Assembly: GCF_000264995.1 (NCBI RefSeq)
Contig: NW_006767456.1
Span: 162,052 to 226,051, forward strand
Direction of reading: 5' to 3'
Origin: Punctularia strigosozonata HHB-11173 SS5
Taxonomy: Eukaryota > Basidiomycota > Agaricomycetes > Corticiales > Punctulariaceae
Length of the DNA: 64,000 bases
A model generated the notes under the pieces. It was not told where the DNA came from, ran no database searches, and worked only from the letters and a program-made list of their open reading frames with translations. The position numbers and the translations under genes are program-made. Each line of letters opens with the position of its first letter. Position 1 is the stretch's first letter. Below, one piece after another: positions 12,804 through 26,100 of this stretch.

Positions 12804-15800
12804 ATGAAGGCGCCTGATTATGACACCTCTGTTTCCCTTGAGGATGCGTCGAATTCGATGGAATTTGTTCCGCGCTTTCTCAGGAAGCTATGTAACATCG
12901 AGGCAACCCTGGCGGATATAAGCGGTGGAATCAGAGCGGCAAGCGCCCATAGCCAACGTGATATATGTCGGGATATTTCGAACACTGTTGTGTGCGGCCA
13001 TGTCCCTGGACTCGCTGACCGTCACCGGCCAGCCTACATTACGCTCGGTTGCAACCTTGCACTTGCAGGGCGCATTTGAGGACTTGCGACAGCAACGTCG
13101 AATCGACAACCTCTATTCTGTCATCACTGACCATTCAAGAAATATCACACAGTATAAGGTATGCTCCACCTTTACGTGGACTCGAGATTGATTGGGTATG
13201 GGACTCAATTCTTTAGGCCTGGGTTGTAGACATTATACGATCTCTTGATAGTTTGCGGGAATTGTGCAATATATCGCGCGGATATGATGAGCTTGAAAGG
13301 TGAGCACACTTTGGTCCCACTTTGAATCAAGCCTCGCTTATACGCAACCCTGTTAGTCTACTGCAAGATGCTGCGACGGAGTTCTCCAAGTGGACGGGTC
13401 TGAACACGCACGATCATTTCATCGAACTTCTTGTACGCTTGCCCGCCGACTTGACCAGATTGGATGGTACAATCAAAGGTTTCCGGGACCGTGTACGTAG
13501 TCCATTTATTGCACTCGCATATGCTAAATTCCTCGCAGATTGTCAGATCTTCACGTTTACCACCGCTTGTTGACGGATTTGTTTGGCACGGCGAGGATTG
13601 GCAAGATCTCTACCTGTTCCTCCGGCGGTTCCTGCCTTCGACACAGTTCTACGATGCAGCATTATCGTTACGTGGCGATGAGGCAGAGCGCATGATGGTG
13701 CTCATGCAAAAGGCAAGAACTCCCGATGCGCTACCTGTCTATAATCCCTTGACCTGCATTGCAGTATCTCGACCACAGCAACCCCACAGATACGTTGCGA
13801 AACCAGGCCTTCAAGACACTAAGCCGCCTGTGCAAGATTGCACAGAGATTCGTGGCCATTTCTGTGTTGACCTTACAGGGCGACAGCCTCGTCGTCACAG
13901 CCGGAGGGTTTGGTTCCATTTCCAAAGGACGTCTGTTCGATGGGCAGATGGTCGCAATCAAGACGCCTCTGAGGCAATGTACCGCAGGATACAATGATAC
14001 TTTACAAAAGGTTGGCTCTATCTATGTGGCAACATGGGGCTGGGCTTACGGTCGCCACAGATTCTGCGGACGGAAGTCTTGATTTGGCGCCAATTACGCC
14101 ACGAGAATATACTTCCTTTACTTGGCATAACGCACACCCGGATTGCCGACATCAGGCTGGTGACGCCTTGGCAATCGAAGGGCAACTTGTCCCAGTTCAT
14201 GAAGCAGCCGGAGGCGGAATCGGTCAACCGGTTGGATATGGTAACTTTCGCAAAATCGCGTTGCCCAGGCATTCCATGATTCTGACTCTTGCTCGTAGTT
14301 GTTGAAGATAGGACGGGCTGTCGATTATCTCCACAATCACCAGCCAAACGTCATACACGGGGACTTGAAATGTGTGAGTCACTTACGTCTTGATCAATCT
14401 GAGACTGATTGGAAGTAGGTTAATGTCCTGGTCGGATCTGATAACAACCCTCTCATTTGCGACTTCGGACTGTCAGCTGCTCGCTATGCCAACTCTTCAA
14501 GTACTTCATCGCCAGACGGAGGATCGTTCCGCTGGATGGCGGTCGAACTACTCGCAAATGAGCAGGACATCAAGCCCTCTACTCAGTCCGACGTGTGAGC
14601 TCCATGGCTTGCTGTTTATGCTCTTTAGTCACGCTAGTTGTATGTAGATGGTCGTTTGCATCGCTTGCATGGGAGCTTCTCACCGGAAAACTACCCTTTG
14701 CCGACAAGTTGACAAACAATGCAGTCAGGGCCGCAGTCATCTCTGGCGAGCGACCGCCTCAAGGAGATTTCCACGCCGTTCGTCGTGGTCTATCGCATAA
14801 GCTCTATCGTCAGCTGCGAGCATCGTGGTCGGTCGACCCGGATAAGCGACCAACGATTGGTGCGCTTCTTCCAGTGATATCCAATTTATCCTCGGAATGG
14901 GAGCAGTTCTTCTCCATCTCCACACAACCTCGCAGAAGAACGGTGAGTGTTGATGTTCATCTTCCATAACAGTGACGAGTTCATACCAACCCATCTGTAG
15001 ACGGTAAGGATGAATAGTGTTGTGCTAAGGCTCTAAATAATCATCCGCTCTCAACCTAGGGTAGTATAGTTCTTGATGGCGAACTTCAGGGACGTCTGAT
15101 CGGCATGGACGGTGATAGCGTTCGTCAATGCGAGCAGGATCTCAATGTTCGGATCAGCGTCGTCGAGCGCGAGCTCATCATCGAAGGTCTTCCCGACAAC
15201 GTCGAAGAGGCTAGGGCGCGCATGCGAGAACTCGCTGATGGAGAGGTGAGTCTAGAACCTGTCTTTGGGCTGATGATATACTCAGTGAGGACCTTTCAGA
15301 GCGACATCGAACGAAGGGTCATTATACCACAGCATTTGCGCAACAAGTGGATCGGTCTTCAGAGCGCAGTCATCAAGCAGAGTCTGCAGGCAAAACATGA
15401 CGTTGTCGTGACTTTCCCAACTCCCGGGGAGTATGCGGTTGTTCGTGGAGCGATAAAACATGTGTTGGCGGCGGAGAACGAGCTTCGGGACGTACGTCCT
15501 TCTTCAATTTGCTCAATGTGACCGATGTGGTAACTGAAGTTTGGACCAGGTTATCGATCCGCAAATGGAGAAAAAGACCATGAAAGTTCCACGAAGAATG
15601 GTCGCAAGACTCCAGGTCTGTTTGGAGGAACTCAGGAAGGAATCCGGCGCTGCAATCACTTTGACACATCCGCGGAAGGAAGGGGATCCTACCCTCGTTG
15701 TCATCAGTGGGCGCAGAGCTGCCGTCCGCGATGCGAGCAAAATCCTCAGAGTGTGGAGCGCTCAGCTACGTCCCCAAGAGAAGGTGATCCATGTAAGTCG

Positions 15801-17201
15801 CACATAATACATACATTGGTCACGCCTGACGAGATCGTGGCAGATATGCCATCGAACTGCTTGCCGTCTACGACTTCCTGACCAACTGCGCGCAATAACG
15901 ACGGCGTCTGGCGCGTTCGAGATCGTGGTTGGTGCATATGATCAGCGCCGAACTGGTGTCGAATGTCCCATCTTGCTCTCCGCCAATGATCGAGAAGCAT
16001 TGGAGGAGTGCGAAAAGCTTGTTCGCCAGATACAATCCGACATCTCCGAAGAACATGTAAGGTGGATCGCACTTCCGGAGAGCAAGCAGGAACAGGTGCT
16101 TGGCCATGAACTACAGCAATGGGCAGAGGTCGTCACAGCCTGCGGAGGCCCCATGGATCCGTCCGTACAACGGGAAATGCTACTCGACACGTACGTGCAG
16201 CGATGATGATATACCGACCTCGTTTGATAATTGAGCCGAGCAGAACTCCTCACGCGATTCACGTTCGAGCCAAAGTCAAGCTATTGGATGCCATCGAAGC
16301 GCATATAAAGACACTCATAAGCAGCCACACAGTCTGCGTATACGGCACGTCGATAGCAACGCACCTTCACGCTACGCTGCAGGCCCACCTGCGAGACCGC
16401 CCAGAGAGAACGGAGGCGATAGTATTATTCCCCGATGATGACACGTACTCTTCGATTGGGAAACCCATCAACTATTCGGGGAAGGGACCGGAGACGATCG
16501 TGAAGATCGTAGGAACGCCGTCGGACTATCAGAAGACGAGAAAATACCTCCACGTATGTACTCTTCCAGCTTAGATCATAACAACAGCAACACTGATGAA
16601 CATGCAGTTGCTAGTTACTGAGTTCGAAACCAAGGAACGTTCAGTGCAGGTACCCCTCAAGTATAAAGTCGCTATATATGAACTTGCCGAAGAGCAATTG
16701 TCTCGCCTTGGCGTCAGTGTCGTCGGTCAGCCTGAATCTATTGCGGAAAGATCGACCCAGTCGGGTCCAACCCCCATCCTCCATCGAGCCGACGAGAACG
16801 CCACCATCTGGGAGCTCAAGAGCAGATACGATCCTTTGGAAAGCGGTAACGTCTCTTGGATCATCCACGGCGAGTCTTCGGAAGCATTGGACGAAGCCGA
16901 ACGTTTGATCCGCGATGCATGCGCTAGAGCGCGAGAGGCCAGAAAGGTCGGGTTCCTCACATTGACGCGAGGCGCCGACATCGGAGACGAGGATTTGGCG
17001 AGGATAGCCAAGCGCTTCAAGATAAAAATATGGCGACTTCCCGAGAGCGAGGCCGTAGTCCCGGGACGTTTAACGATCACCTTCATCGGTGAGGAGCGAA
17101 TAAATCATCGCTCGAGGTTCTTCACTCACAGGTTCATCTCAGGATCGTCGAAGGAGATAATGGATGCCAAAGCGACTGTAGAAGCCATTGCCGGAATCTA
17201 G
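12804..17201 (+). CDS. Protein kinase fused to multiple KH-like domains (copy 2)
   Basis: Paralog of the minus-strand gene at 5.1-9.1 kb, with the same domain order. The helical N-terminus includes RRIDNLYSVITDHSRNITQY and VDIIRSLDSLRELCNISRG, each followed by an intron at the same place as in copy 1. The kinase shows TAGGFGSISKG, VAIK, HGDLK (14356-14370), DFGLS (from 14461), FRWMAVELL and a C-lobe ending LPVISNLSSEWEQF. A phase-0 splice then leads to GSIVLDGELQGRLIGMDGDS, whose GMDG matches the GxxG loop of KH domains. At least five KH-like units follow to the stop at 17201; later ones have degenerate GxxG loops, as in vigilin. Estimated length is about 1,200 residues. The first ATG (12804) needs an intron near 12950-13070 to reach the next exon, so the extreme N-terminus is uncertain. 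Function is inferred: a kinase with an RNA- or ribosome-binding module. Confidence 0.75.
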
Positions 17202-17257
17202 GTTCCCTCTACCTCGGCAAAGAGCAGGCCCTGCCAGCGGAAGGGATGTCGAATTGC

Positions 17258-19390
17258 TCATACCAACATCATGGATAGACCTGTCACCACGAATGCGAAC
17301 ATGATAGCTACCAAAGATTGGCGATTCTCCCTTGGGGCGCCACTATCTGTACCCTGTCCCGCTGCCAGTTTGGTCACGACATCCCGGCAAAGCGTCGAAT
17401 TCATAGCGCTTAGGACCGACGCTGGCATCAAAACCTGCAAGCCATGGTCGATTAGATTCCTACCTATCACCATCTGCATCGCATCGAGCAAGACATACCT
17501 GAGGCATGCCATGCTCCCTCTTCACATGAATCTCGCCCGTTTCACCGGTGCGCCACTGGGCACAATTCAAGATGTCGATAACAGCGGTGTTGTTGCCCAA
17601 TCCCGCGTCCGGCAGACCATAAACTACGGTGGACTGGTTGCCGAGGTTGGTGAGGAGAGCGAGCAGGGGTGGCTTGGAGATGGCGATGGTGGGCGCTTCC
17701 CCAGGAGGACTAACGAACTTCATCTGTGGGGACGGTTAATCGCGAATTGTTACATATAGAAAGGGCGGGATATTACCGGAGATTCTAGGAAGGAGTATCC
17801 CGGGGCGGAGATGGCGGCCTTGCGGGCTGCATTGAGGCGCCCAAGCTGATCCAGAAGAGGTCGCTGCGCTGGATCATCTACGTAGTCCGACAACCAAAGG
17901 CTAGATAGGGGGCGGGCGTGAGCGTACGCTTGTGGATAAATATGTGGATCGCATACGCTTCACGGTTATCAGGATCTGAAGCGCCTTGGAAGCCTTGCTC
18001 CTGGCCTATTCTCGTATGTCACGAAGGCCTCTGGTGATAGTGTGCGTACACGTACCATAATAGACAATTGGAATGCCGTCATGGATATAGGGCAAGACCA
18101 TGGCGTTCCGAACCAGCTATATAGGTGTTGGAAGTTATCGGAGGCTAATCACAACGCACGAGACTCACCGATTGATCTGAAGTGGTCGACGCGAATCTGG
18201 GTTGGTCATGGTTGTCGAGGAAGGCCCCTGTGCTAAATGCGCCGCCTTTGTAGCTCTTCTGGGCTTGGGTGATGATGTTGGCTATATTTGAGAGGTTTCC
18301 GCTCGCGGATTTGAAGCCGTCCGTAAGGGCAAAATAGGTCGGATAGTCAAGGATGCTGTCGAGGACCTCTGCGCGAAATCAAGAATCAGATGCACATTCG
18401 CGTCCAGCTCAGAGAGGCTCACGGGTATAAGGTGCTGTATAATCTGTGCTGCCCTCGAGAATCTGTATCAACTTGTCAGACATACAAAGGTCACATGGAT
18501 TACAATCCCAGACTTTACCTCTGCTATGGTGAACACTCCTGCGGCTGACGCAAATCCGGGCCAAAAGTCCTTCCTGATGTGTTTGGCTGTATCGATCCTG
18601 AGGCCGTCGATGTCGTATGTCTTGACTAGATCGCCGATCCATTGATACATGATGTCGACCGTCGTCTGATTTTCGGTGTTGAGGTCAGCGAGCGGAAGGT
18701 TGACGTCGCCTAGCCAGCACTGCTCCACGTCTGTCTGGTTATTGTAATCTTGTATGAAACACGGCGCATGATAATCCGTTGAGGTGCCAAAAGGTGTGAT
18801 GGTGCTATAATCGAGGGCTGGTACTCCCGCCGTGGAAGCGCTGGTATTATCTGGGAGGGCGACCATATGATTGACTACGACGTCAACCATGAGATACATC
18901 CCACGTCCATGGAGAGCGGTCACGAGGTTTTTGAGGTCGTCGGGGGTACCGAAATGCGGGTTGAGGTTGTTGATGTCGCTCGGCCAGTATCTGCGAAGGC
19001 CCGATCAGAGAATCGTTGCAGCGTGGGTCAAAACAGCGTACCCATGATATGCTTCCCCGTACGATGTGTTCCCGGCCACGTTGGCAACGATTGGGGATAT
19101 CCATACCGCGTCAAAACCCATGTTTTCGATGTAGTCCAGTTTGTTAATCAGTCCATCCCAGGTGCCCCCGCAGTACCGACGGTCACCAGTGAAACACGGA
19201 GGACTTGAGCCGTCACTGGTAGCAAAGCGATCTACGACGACCTGGGGAGGCATGGTTTAGTAAAGGGTATATGGCACAGCCGGGCACGACACACCTGGTA
19301 TATAGAGCGTTTTTGCCAGTCAGCGGCCGATGCGGCGAACGCGCCTGCAGTGAGGGCCGAGAGGACCAGAGAGAGATGAGGCGCTTTCAT
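17258..19390 (-). CDS. GH13 alpha-amylase, secreted, probably GPI-anchored
   Basis: A secreted alpha-amylase of glycoside hydrolase family 13, which cleaves alpha-1,4-glucans. The start at 19390 gives a signal peptide (MKAPHLSLVLSALTAGAFA). The mature part begins with DWQKRSIYQ and, after an intron, VVVDRFA. The GH13 regions are all present: DVVVNHM (region I), GLRIDTAKH with the nucleophile Asp (II), TIAEV with the acid/base Glu (III) and FLDNHDQPRF with the third Asp (IV). Cysteine-containing loops typical of fungal amylases are present (PPCFTGDRRYCGG, APCFIQDYNNQ). After the C-domain the protein ends with a small-residue stretch (AAGQGTDSGAP) followed by a 19-residue hydrophobic tail, the pattern of a GPI-anchor signal. 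Active-site His residues are kept, so it differs from the Aspergillus AgtA-type glucanotransferases, which replace them. A cell-wall role (alpha-glucan processing) is inferred from the anchor. Read through at least seven introns. Confidence 0.87.
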
Positions 19391-20166
19391 AGTGACCTTT
19401 GTCTAGATATGTGAACGCGTAGAAGATGCGATTAGTGTGCTTGAGGGTCGTCGAGGGTTAGATGGATCGTATAGTCTGTCCCGGTGTCTGAACGGGAGCG
19501 TGAACCGCGTAAAGCGACGCGAGGGAGGTGAAGAGGACTTGACCGGCGGTCGAAATGTTGCCACTGCCAGCGCTGGGTGCAACCTGCACCTGCGACCTGT
19601 CAATTCGATCTGTCAGGGTGAAACCGGTGTCATGCTCACCTCGAGCGAACCATGTCCCAATGGCATTGACAAGTATATTCATGACAAAGGACGTCCATAC
19701 TACAATACCCAGTGCCGCAAGGCATGTAACTTTTAAGTGCTGAGCGCTGAGCGCTGATCTTGCGATGCTCAACGTTCTCCCTGGCTCAGCGCTCAGCCTA
19801 CAGGCATCACCAGAAAGCCGAGTCTTCGCAGTTTCATGCGTCTCGATCATATCTTCGTTGGGGACAAGATTGAGACAGAAAGTTTCAAATCGTCGAGAGT
19901 AGGTCCACCGCATTAAGTATTGATAAACATCTGAACAGACAGGATCAGAGACGAACGTCAAGCAAGAATCGCTTGCCGGCGCGGAGGCGTATTACCACAT
20001 GCGTGGCGGTGCCCCAGTAGGCATTGGCCCCTATTCTGGACGGCAAGCAATACTTACCAGCCAAGTGGAGATACTTACACAGATTATATACTCGACGTGA
20101 TATGCGGTGTGCGCCCCATACGAATTATCATGCCATTGAAGTCATCGTATACATCCCGGGTGGTGC
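19391..20166. other. Intergenic region with a 14-bp inverted repeat
   Basis: A 167-codon minus-strand open frame (19458-19961) shows no recognisable family and is probably not a gene. The region carries a perfect inverted repeat at 19739-19797. It holds the promoter of the amylase gene and the 3' end of the flavin oxidoreductase. Confidence 0.4.
19739..19797. repeat. 14-bp perfect inverted repeat
   Basis: The arms GCTGAGCGCTGAGC (19739-19752) and GCTCAGCGCTCAGC (19784-19797) are exact reverse complements separated by 31 bases. Each arm also contains the palindrome AGCGCT. It could form a hairpin or cruciform; no function is known. Confidence 0.7.
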
Positions 20167-21587
<1,421 letters not shown>

Positions 21588-23136
21588 GGTCCTTCTCTTC
21601 TTTCTCAAGGAAAGGGTTTGTCAAGCCAGAGGGACAGCGGAGAGGTATGATCCCTCCTGCATATCGTCGAGATTTATGAGCACTTGCGATCAAGGCCGGG
21701 ATGGCAGGCCCATCGTTACTAAGGTCTCAGTCATCCACGGAGGCCTGCGAGGTCGGATCTTAGAGATGGCATCACTCCCGCGAGAGAGACACAATGGTGC
21801 GGAAGGATTGTTGCGACAAGGCCGAAGGATGCGATGCGTAAGCACGCCTGAATTCCGTAATCATACTTGTACGCGTAAACATACGCGCCCCGGGCAGATC
21901 GGAATGTCAGCCACGCACCCACTGAAGCCACGAAGTCTTGAGCGACGTGTGCGGTTCCTGTTGAGGGACCTACGCTCATATTCCACCACCAGAACGAGGA
22001 AAGTTCGTGAATTCCCAAGACCGCACAGTGGCGAAGACCCCGCGCCTTAACCGAGCCTGATCCAGCAACGCAGTACGTGTGACTCGATCTGTTTGACGTT
22101 CATACAAGCGCGTTATACAAGTATCATCGCATTATACAAGGAGGCAAGGAGGGGTCTGTAGGGATAGCTGGCCATGGGGTCACCGTGACGTGAGCGTGAC
22201 GTGAGCGTGACGTGAGCGTGACGTGGGGCATTTTTCCTCGTTGTTGCTTGCATCTGGACGTCAAACCCTGGTGTTTACATCTCGTCTATCGAAATTTGAA
22301 CTTGTAATTGGAATGTGAGATGGCTCTGAACCCCAGGAAGGCCGTACGTTGATGTGCGTGGGATCACCATTGCTGCCTAGTGCGTTTCGAGTCGTTCGCA
22401 ATCATCTGACTTTGCCTTGGGCGAGAGTCCATGTGCTTATGCTAAAGATATTAGGTTTCGAGAACCCGATATACAGCGGAGAACGCTGCATGATGGTTTC
22501 ACGGGAGGATGCCCCCGCTGCTGAACTGAGATACTTCTTCATGGAAGTGCTTCTTACATCCCGCTCGAGGTATAAGTAGACGGTCCCAATCTTGGAGAGG
22601 CTCTGTTTACATGTTCTCGGGACAGATTTGGTTCAAATCCATCATGCATGGTTGAGAAGCGAAAGCGTAGTCAGTTCTCGTCATCCGCGCCCATTCATGG
22701 TATAGGTGCTCATGCTAAAACAGATCCTCTGGGCTGCTTCAGACCCGCGCCGGTAGTCACCGCCCTGCGCATCTTGACTAGTCGACTACGTGCCGGGCGC
22801 AAAGAAGGCTATCTTCCTGTGGCTCAGTGGATCTCAATTCACCTTCGTAATCTATTGCCGCTGTCTTGGCTGTTCCATCTTGTTCCATGCGCACAGAAGC
22901 AGCGTTCATCGGTTGTGCCATGTGATCTTTCCTTCACTGCGCGTAGTACTTATGGCTTTCGTACCGATTGCTGCTTGCAGCTCGTTCAGACGACTTTCGA
23001 ACCCCCCATAGATCTCCGTGACATTCCCAACATCGTGCGCCATTCACCTTCCACGGATATGATGTTCCGCACTCCCGTCATAAAGTGTGTCACACTGCAT
23101 AGGTCTTCCGTCTTATTTTTAAATTACCTCCCCCAG
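21588..23136. other. 1.5 kb region, no gene assigned; unresolved 5' end of the CHAT gene
   Basis: The left part holds the promoter of the flavin oxidoreductase and an 11-bp tandem repeat at 22185-22225. The right part (22648-23130) should contain the missing first exon or exons of the TPR-CHAT gene, because that gene has no in-frame ATG at its visible 5' end. I could not place those exons. A 163-codon plus-strand frame (22648-23139) lacks recognisable content. Confidence 0.35.
22185..22225. repeat. 11-bp tandem repeat containing TGACGTGA
   Basis: The unit GTGACGTGAGC occurs three times exactly (22185-22195, 22196-22206, 22207-22217), with a fourth partial copy from 22218. Each unit contains TGACGT, the core bound by CREB/ATF-type bZIP factors. 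It lies about 600 bases upstream of the minus-strand flavin oxidoreductase start and about 900 bases upstream of the visible CHAT coding sequence. Regulatory function is inferred only. Confidence 0.8.
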
Positions 23137-26100
23137 TGATACAGAGCTTGACACGAAAATTCTACAATGGGACCTATATTTGAGGTGGACGCCCTATGAC
23201 AATCCGGACTTCCATGTTTTGAGGAAGGCCGCACAATTGACGTTTACCAGATACCTGAAGCATGGGTCTTTTCACGATCTACAGGACAGCATAGTTCTTC
23301 AGGAACGCGTGTTGGACCACCCGTCAGTTCAAAATGCGCACTCTTATGGATCCCTGGGCGCACTAGCCATCGCTTTGGCAGAGCGCTGGTACCAGATCTC
23401 GCAGGTGGAAGATATCCAGAGAGCCATATCTCTTCACGAGGAAGCTTTGGACTTGCACGTCACACCAGACGAGGATAGGGCGTTGCTGTTAGGAAATCTT
23501 GCCTTGACGCTCATATATCAGGATTTGTCCGATGCTCAACCGCTCCGCATTCGCCGAACGATCTTCTTACTCCGAGAAGCCTTGGCCATCTCTCCCATTT
23601 GCAATGACACGGCAGCGATTCTCAACGCCAGGCTCGGCCGTGCTCTTGAACGGTTCTACTCATGCTCAGAGGGACAGATGAGCGATCTGGATGAGGCGAT
23701 CTCGGTCTGTAGGAAGGCAGTTGACCTTCTTCCCGCAGGCCATGTCGATCGGCCTGAGGCCCTGATGTCTCTTTCGAATGCTATCGGCCGGAAGGATGCC
23801 AAAAGCCGGGGCCCAGGCGCGGAAGAGTGCCGTTTCTTGTACCGTCTAACTCTCGACGAGATGTCTCCCACCCACCCGCGTCGCGTATCATGCCTCTCAT
23901 CCCTAGCGTATCTGCTGTGCATAGCATACGACACCAAGAGGGGGAGTAGAGCCGACCTTGATGAAGGCCTTCAAATGTGTCACGAAGCTATGGCCTTGCT
24001 CGATCCCGCGCACCTGATATATCCGGCCGTCGTCGGCCGGCTCGGTGTGGCATTGTCATGCCGTTTCTCATATTTCCCGCAAAATCGAGAGGACCTGGAC
24101 TACAGCATCCTGTTGCATGAGAAAGCGATGCATGCAGATCCCCTCTCAAGCGCATCGCGGTATATCCATGTGCACAATCTCGCACATGCACTTGAAATAC
24201 GCTATAACAAGTTCAAAGATGTAGCCGATCTGCAGCGAGCAATCGAGCTGGGTCGAGAAGCGCTCGAACTTTGCCCACCTGGCCATCCCGACCATCATTA
24301 CAGCGCTGGGGTCTTATCTCTACGCCTCATACTTCATCCATCTGTCTCAATTTCAGCGATTGACGAGATGGTGGACCTCTTCGCTGCGATCTTGCGAGAC
24401 GAGTTCGAGCCCACGCGTACAGGCAGATCTACTCCACTCAATACCACCGCTCGCCTCTTTCATGCTCGATTTCTACGTTCTGGAGAGCCCAGTGACTGGA
24501 GTCGGTGTATGGAACTCTTTGAGGCTGCGACAGCAGATCCGTACTCCGACTACGTGGAACGATTCGAGGCAGCAAAGGAATGGATCACCGTAACACAGTC
24601 CTCGAACTCGACGGAAGCCACAATGAAGGCGTATCAGATGGCCGTTGACATATCGCCTCATCGCATTTACCCTGCGCTGGACCTTTCGTCACAACTGGAC
24701 AATCTCAAGCGCGAGTTCGCGTCCGTCTCGTGCGATGCAGCTGGGTGCGCGCTGGCATTAGCAGATACTCTCCGAGCAGCAACCATGCTCGAACAGGGCC
24801 GAGCTACATTCTGGTCGCAACGGCTCCAGCTTCGATCATCGTTCAAAGGTCTGCCCCAGGAGCTCGCTGACCGGCTTTTTGAATCCTCCAGGAAGATGGA
24901 GGAGTATACCGATTTGAAGCGATCCCCCAGTGCATCCGGAGAGCAAAAGCTGCTTCAGCAGCGAGCGCAACACGAATCCTTTCAGCAGCTAGTCAGAGAA
25001 GTCCGCACCTATCCAGGTTATCACGAGTTCCTGCAACCACCTGGGAACGACTCGCTCGTCAAAGCTGCGGAGAAAGGGTCCTTGGTCATGTTGCTTTCCA
25101 GCCGACACTATGGTTCCTTTGCGATAATTATCCGGCACCATTCCTCTGTTGCGGAGCACATACCCTTCCCTTCCCTTGATTTTGATGACTTAACAAAGAT
25201 GGCGGGGTCATTCCAACACAGTGTACGGCGAGTCCGTGAGGAATGGCGCAGTGAAGCACGAGAGGGACACTTCCGCTTGAAGCTTGACAAACGCAGATTG
25301 GTTCCTGAAGAGGAACCAGACATTATGACACGCCTGTGGACGACGGTTGCTGAGCCTATCATACGCCGCCTTGGATTGAAGGTAAGCAGCGTCTTCACGA
25401 ACTTCATGTAATGCTATCATGCTGAAATACGCATATTTTCTGTAGAAATGTCCCTCGTACGATACTCGGCCACGAATATGGTGGTGTTGCGCTGGGCCCT
25501 TCGCATCACTCCCCATCCACGCCGCGGGAAGGGCAGGCGTTAACGCAGAATACCTCTCAGACTACGTTCTTTCCTCCTACGTCCCTACAATCGGTTGTCT
25601 CACCCAGGCAAGGAGTTATGCGCACTCCATGCCATTGGAGGTGAAGAAGGTTCTAATCGTTGCAGAGCCGGAAGTCGAGGGTCAGGTTCCTCTCCCAAAT
25701 GCTATCGCCGAGCGCCAGATAATTTACAATAAGCTTCGGGAGAAAGGCGTGCCCTTGTCATCACAGCCAAAGCCTCTCGCGAGGCAGCGTTTGACGGATA
25801 TCCTGCGAGACATGGAAGATGCGTCCATCGTGCATCTCGCGTGCCATGGACGTCAGGATCCCGACGAGCCGTTATCGAGCGGGTTCGTGCTACGGGATGG
25901 TCGGTTAACCATATCCGATGTGATTCGACTCAAACTCCACAACACCCACTTCGCGTTCCTCGCTGCCTGCGAGAGCGCTTCCGGGGATCGCGAGCAGCCC
26001 GATGAAGCGATACACCTAGGTGCAGCCATGCTGTTCATGGGCGTAAAGAGCGTAGTAGGAACATTATGGCGAGCATCTGCTCTTCAGTCATCACGAGCGA

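Noticed and set aside
14970-15104. Separate kinase and KH genes instead of one fusion gene
   Set aside because: No start codon precedes the KH part, the frame joins at a phase-0 splice, and the paralog on the other strand has the same junction.
19458-19961. 167-codon minus-strand open frame as a membrane protein gene
   Set aside because: One hydrophobic patch only, no family resemblance, and it contains the inverted repeat; probably amylase upstream sequence.
22600-22640. tRNA-like T-loop sequence GGTTCAAATCC
   Set aside because: The flanking bases do not form a five-pair T stem or a seven-pair acceptor stem, and no anticodon arm fits. It is better seen as a small palindrome.
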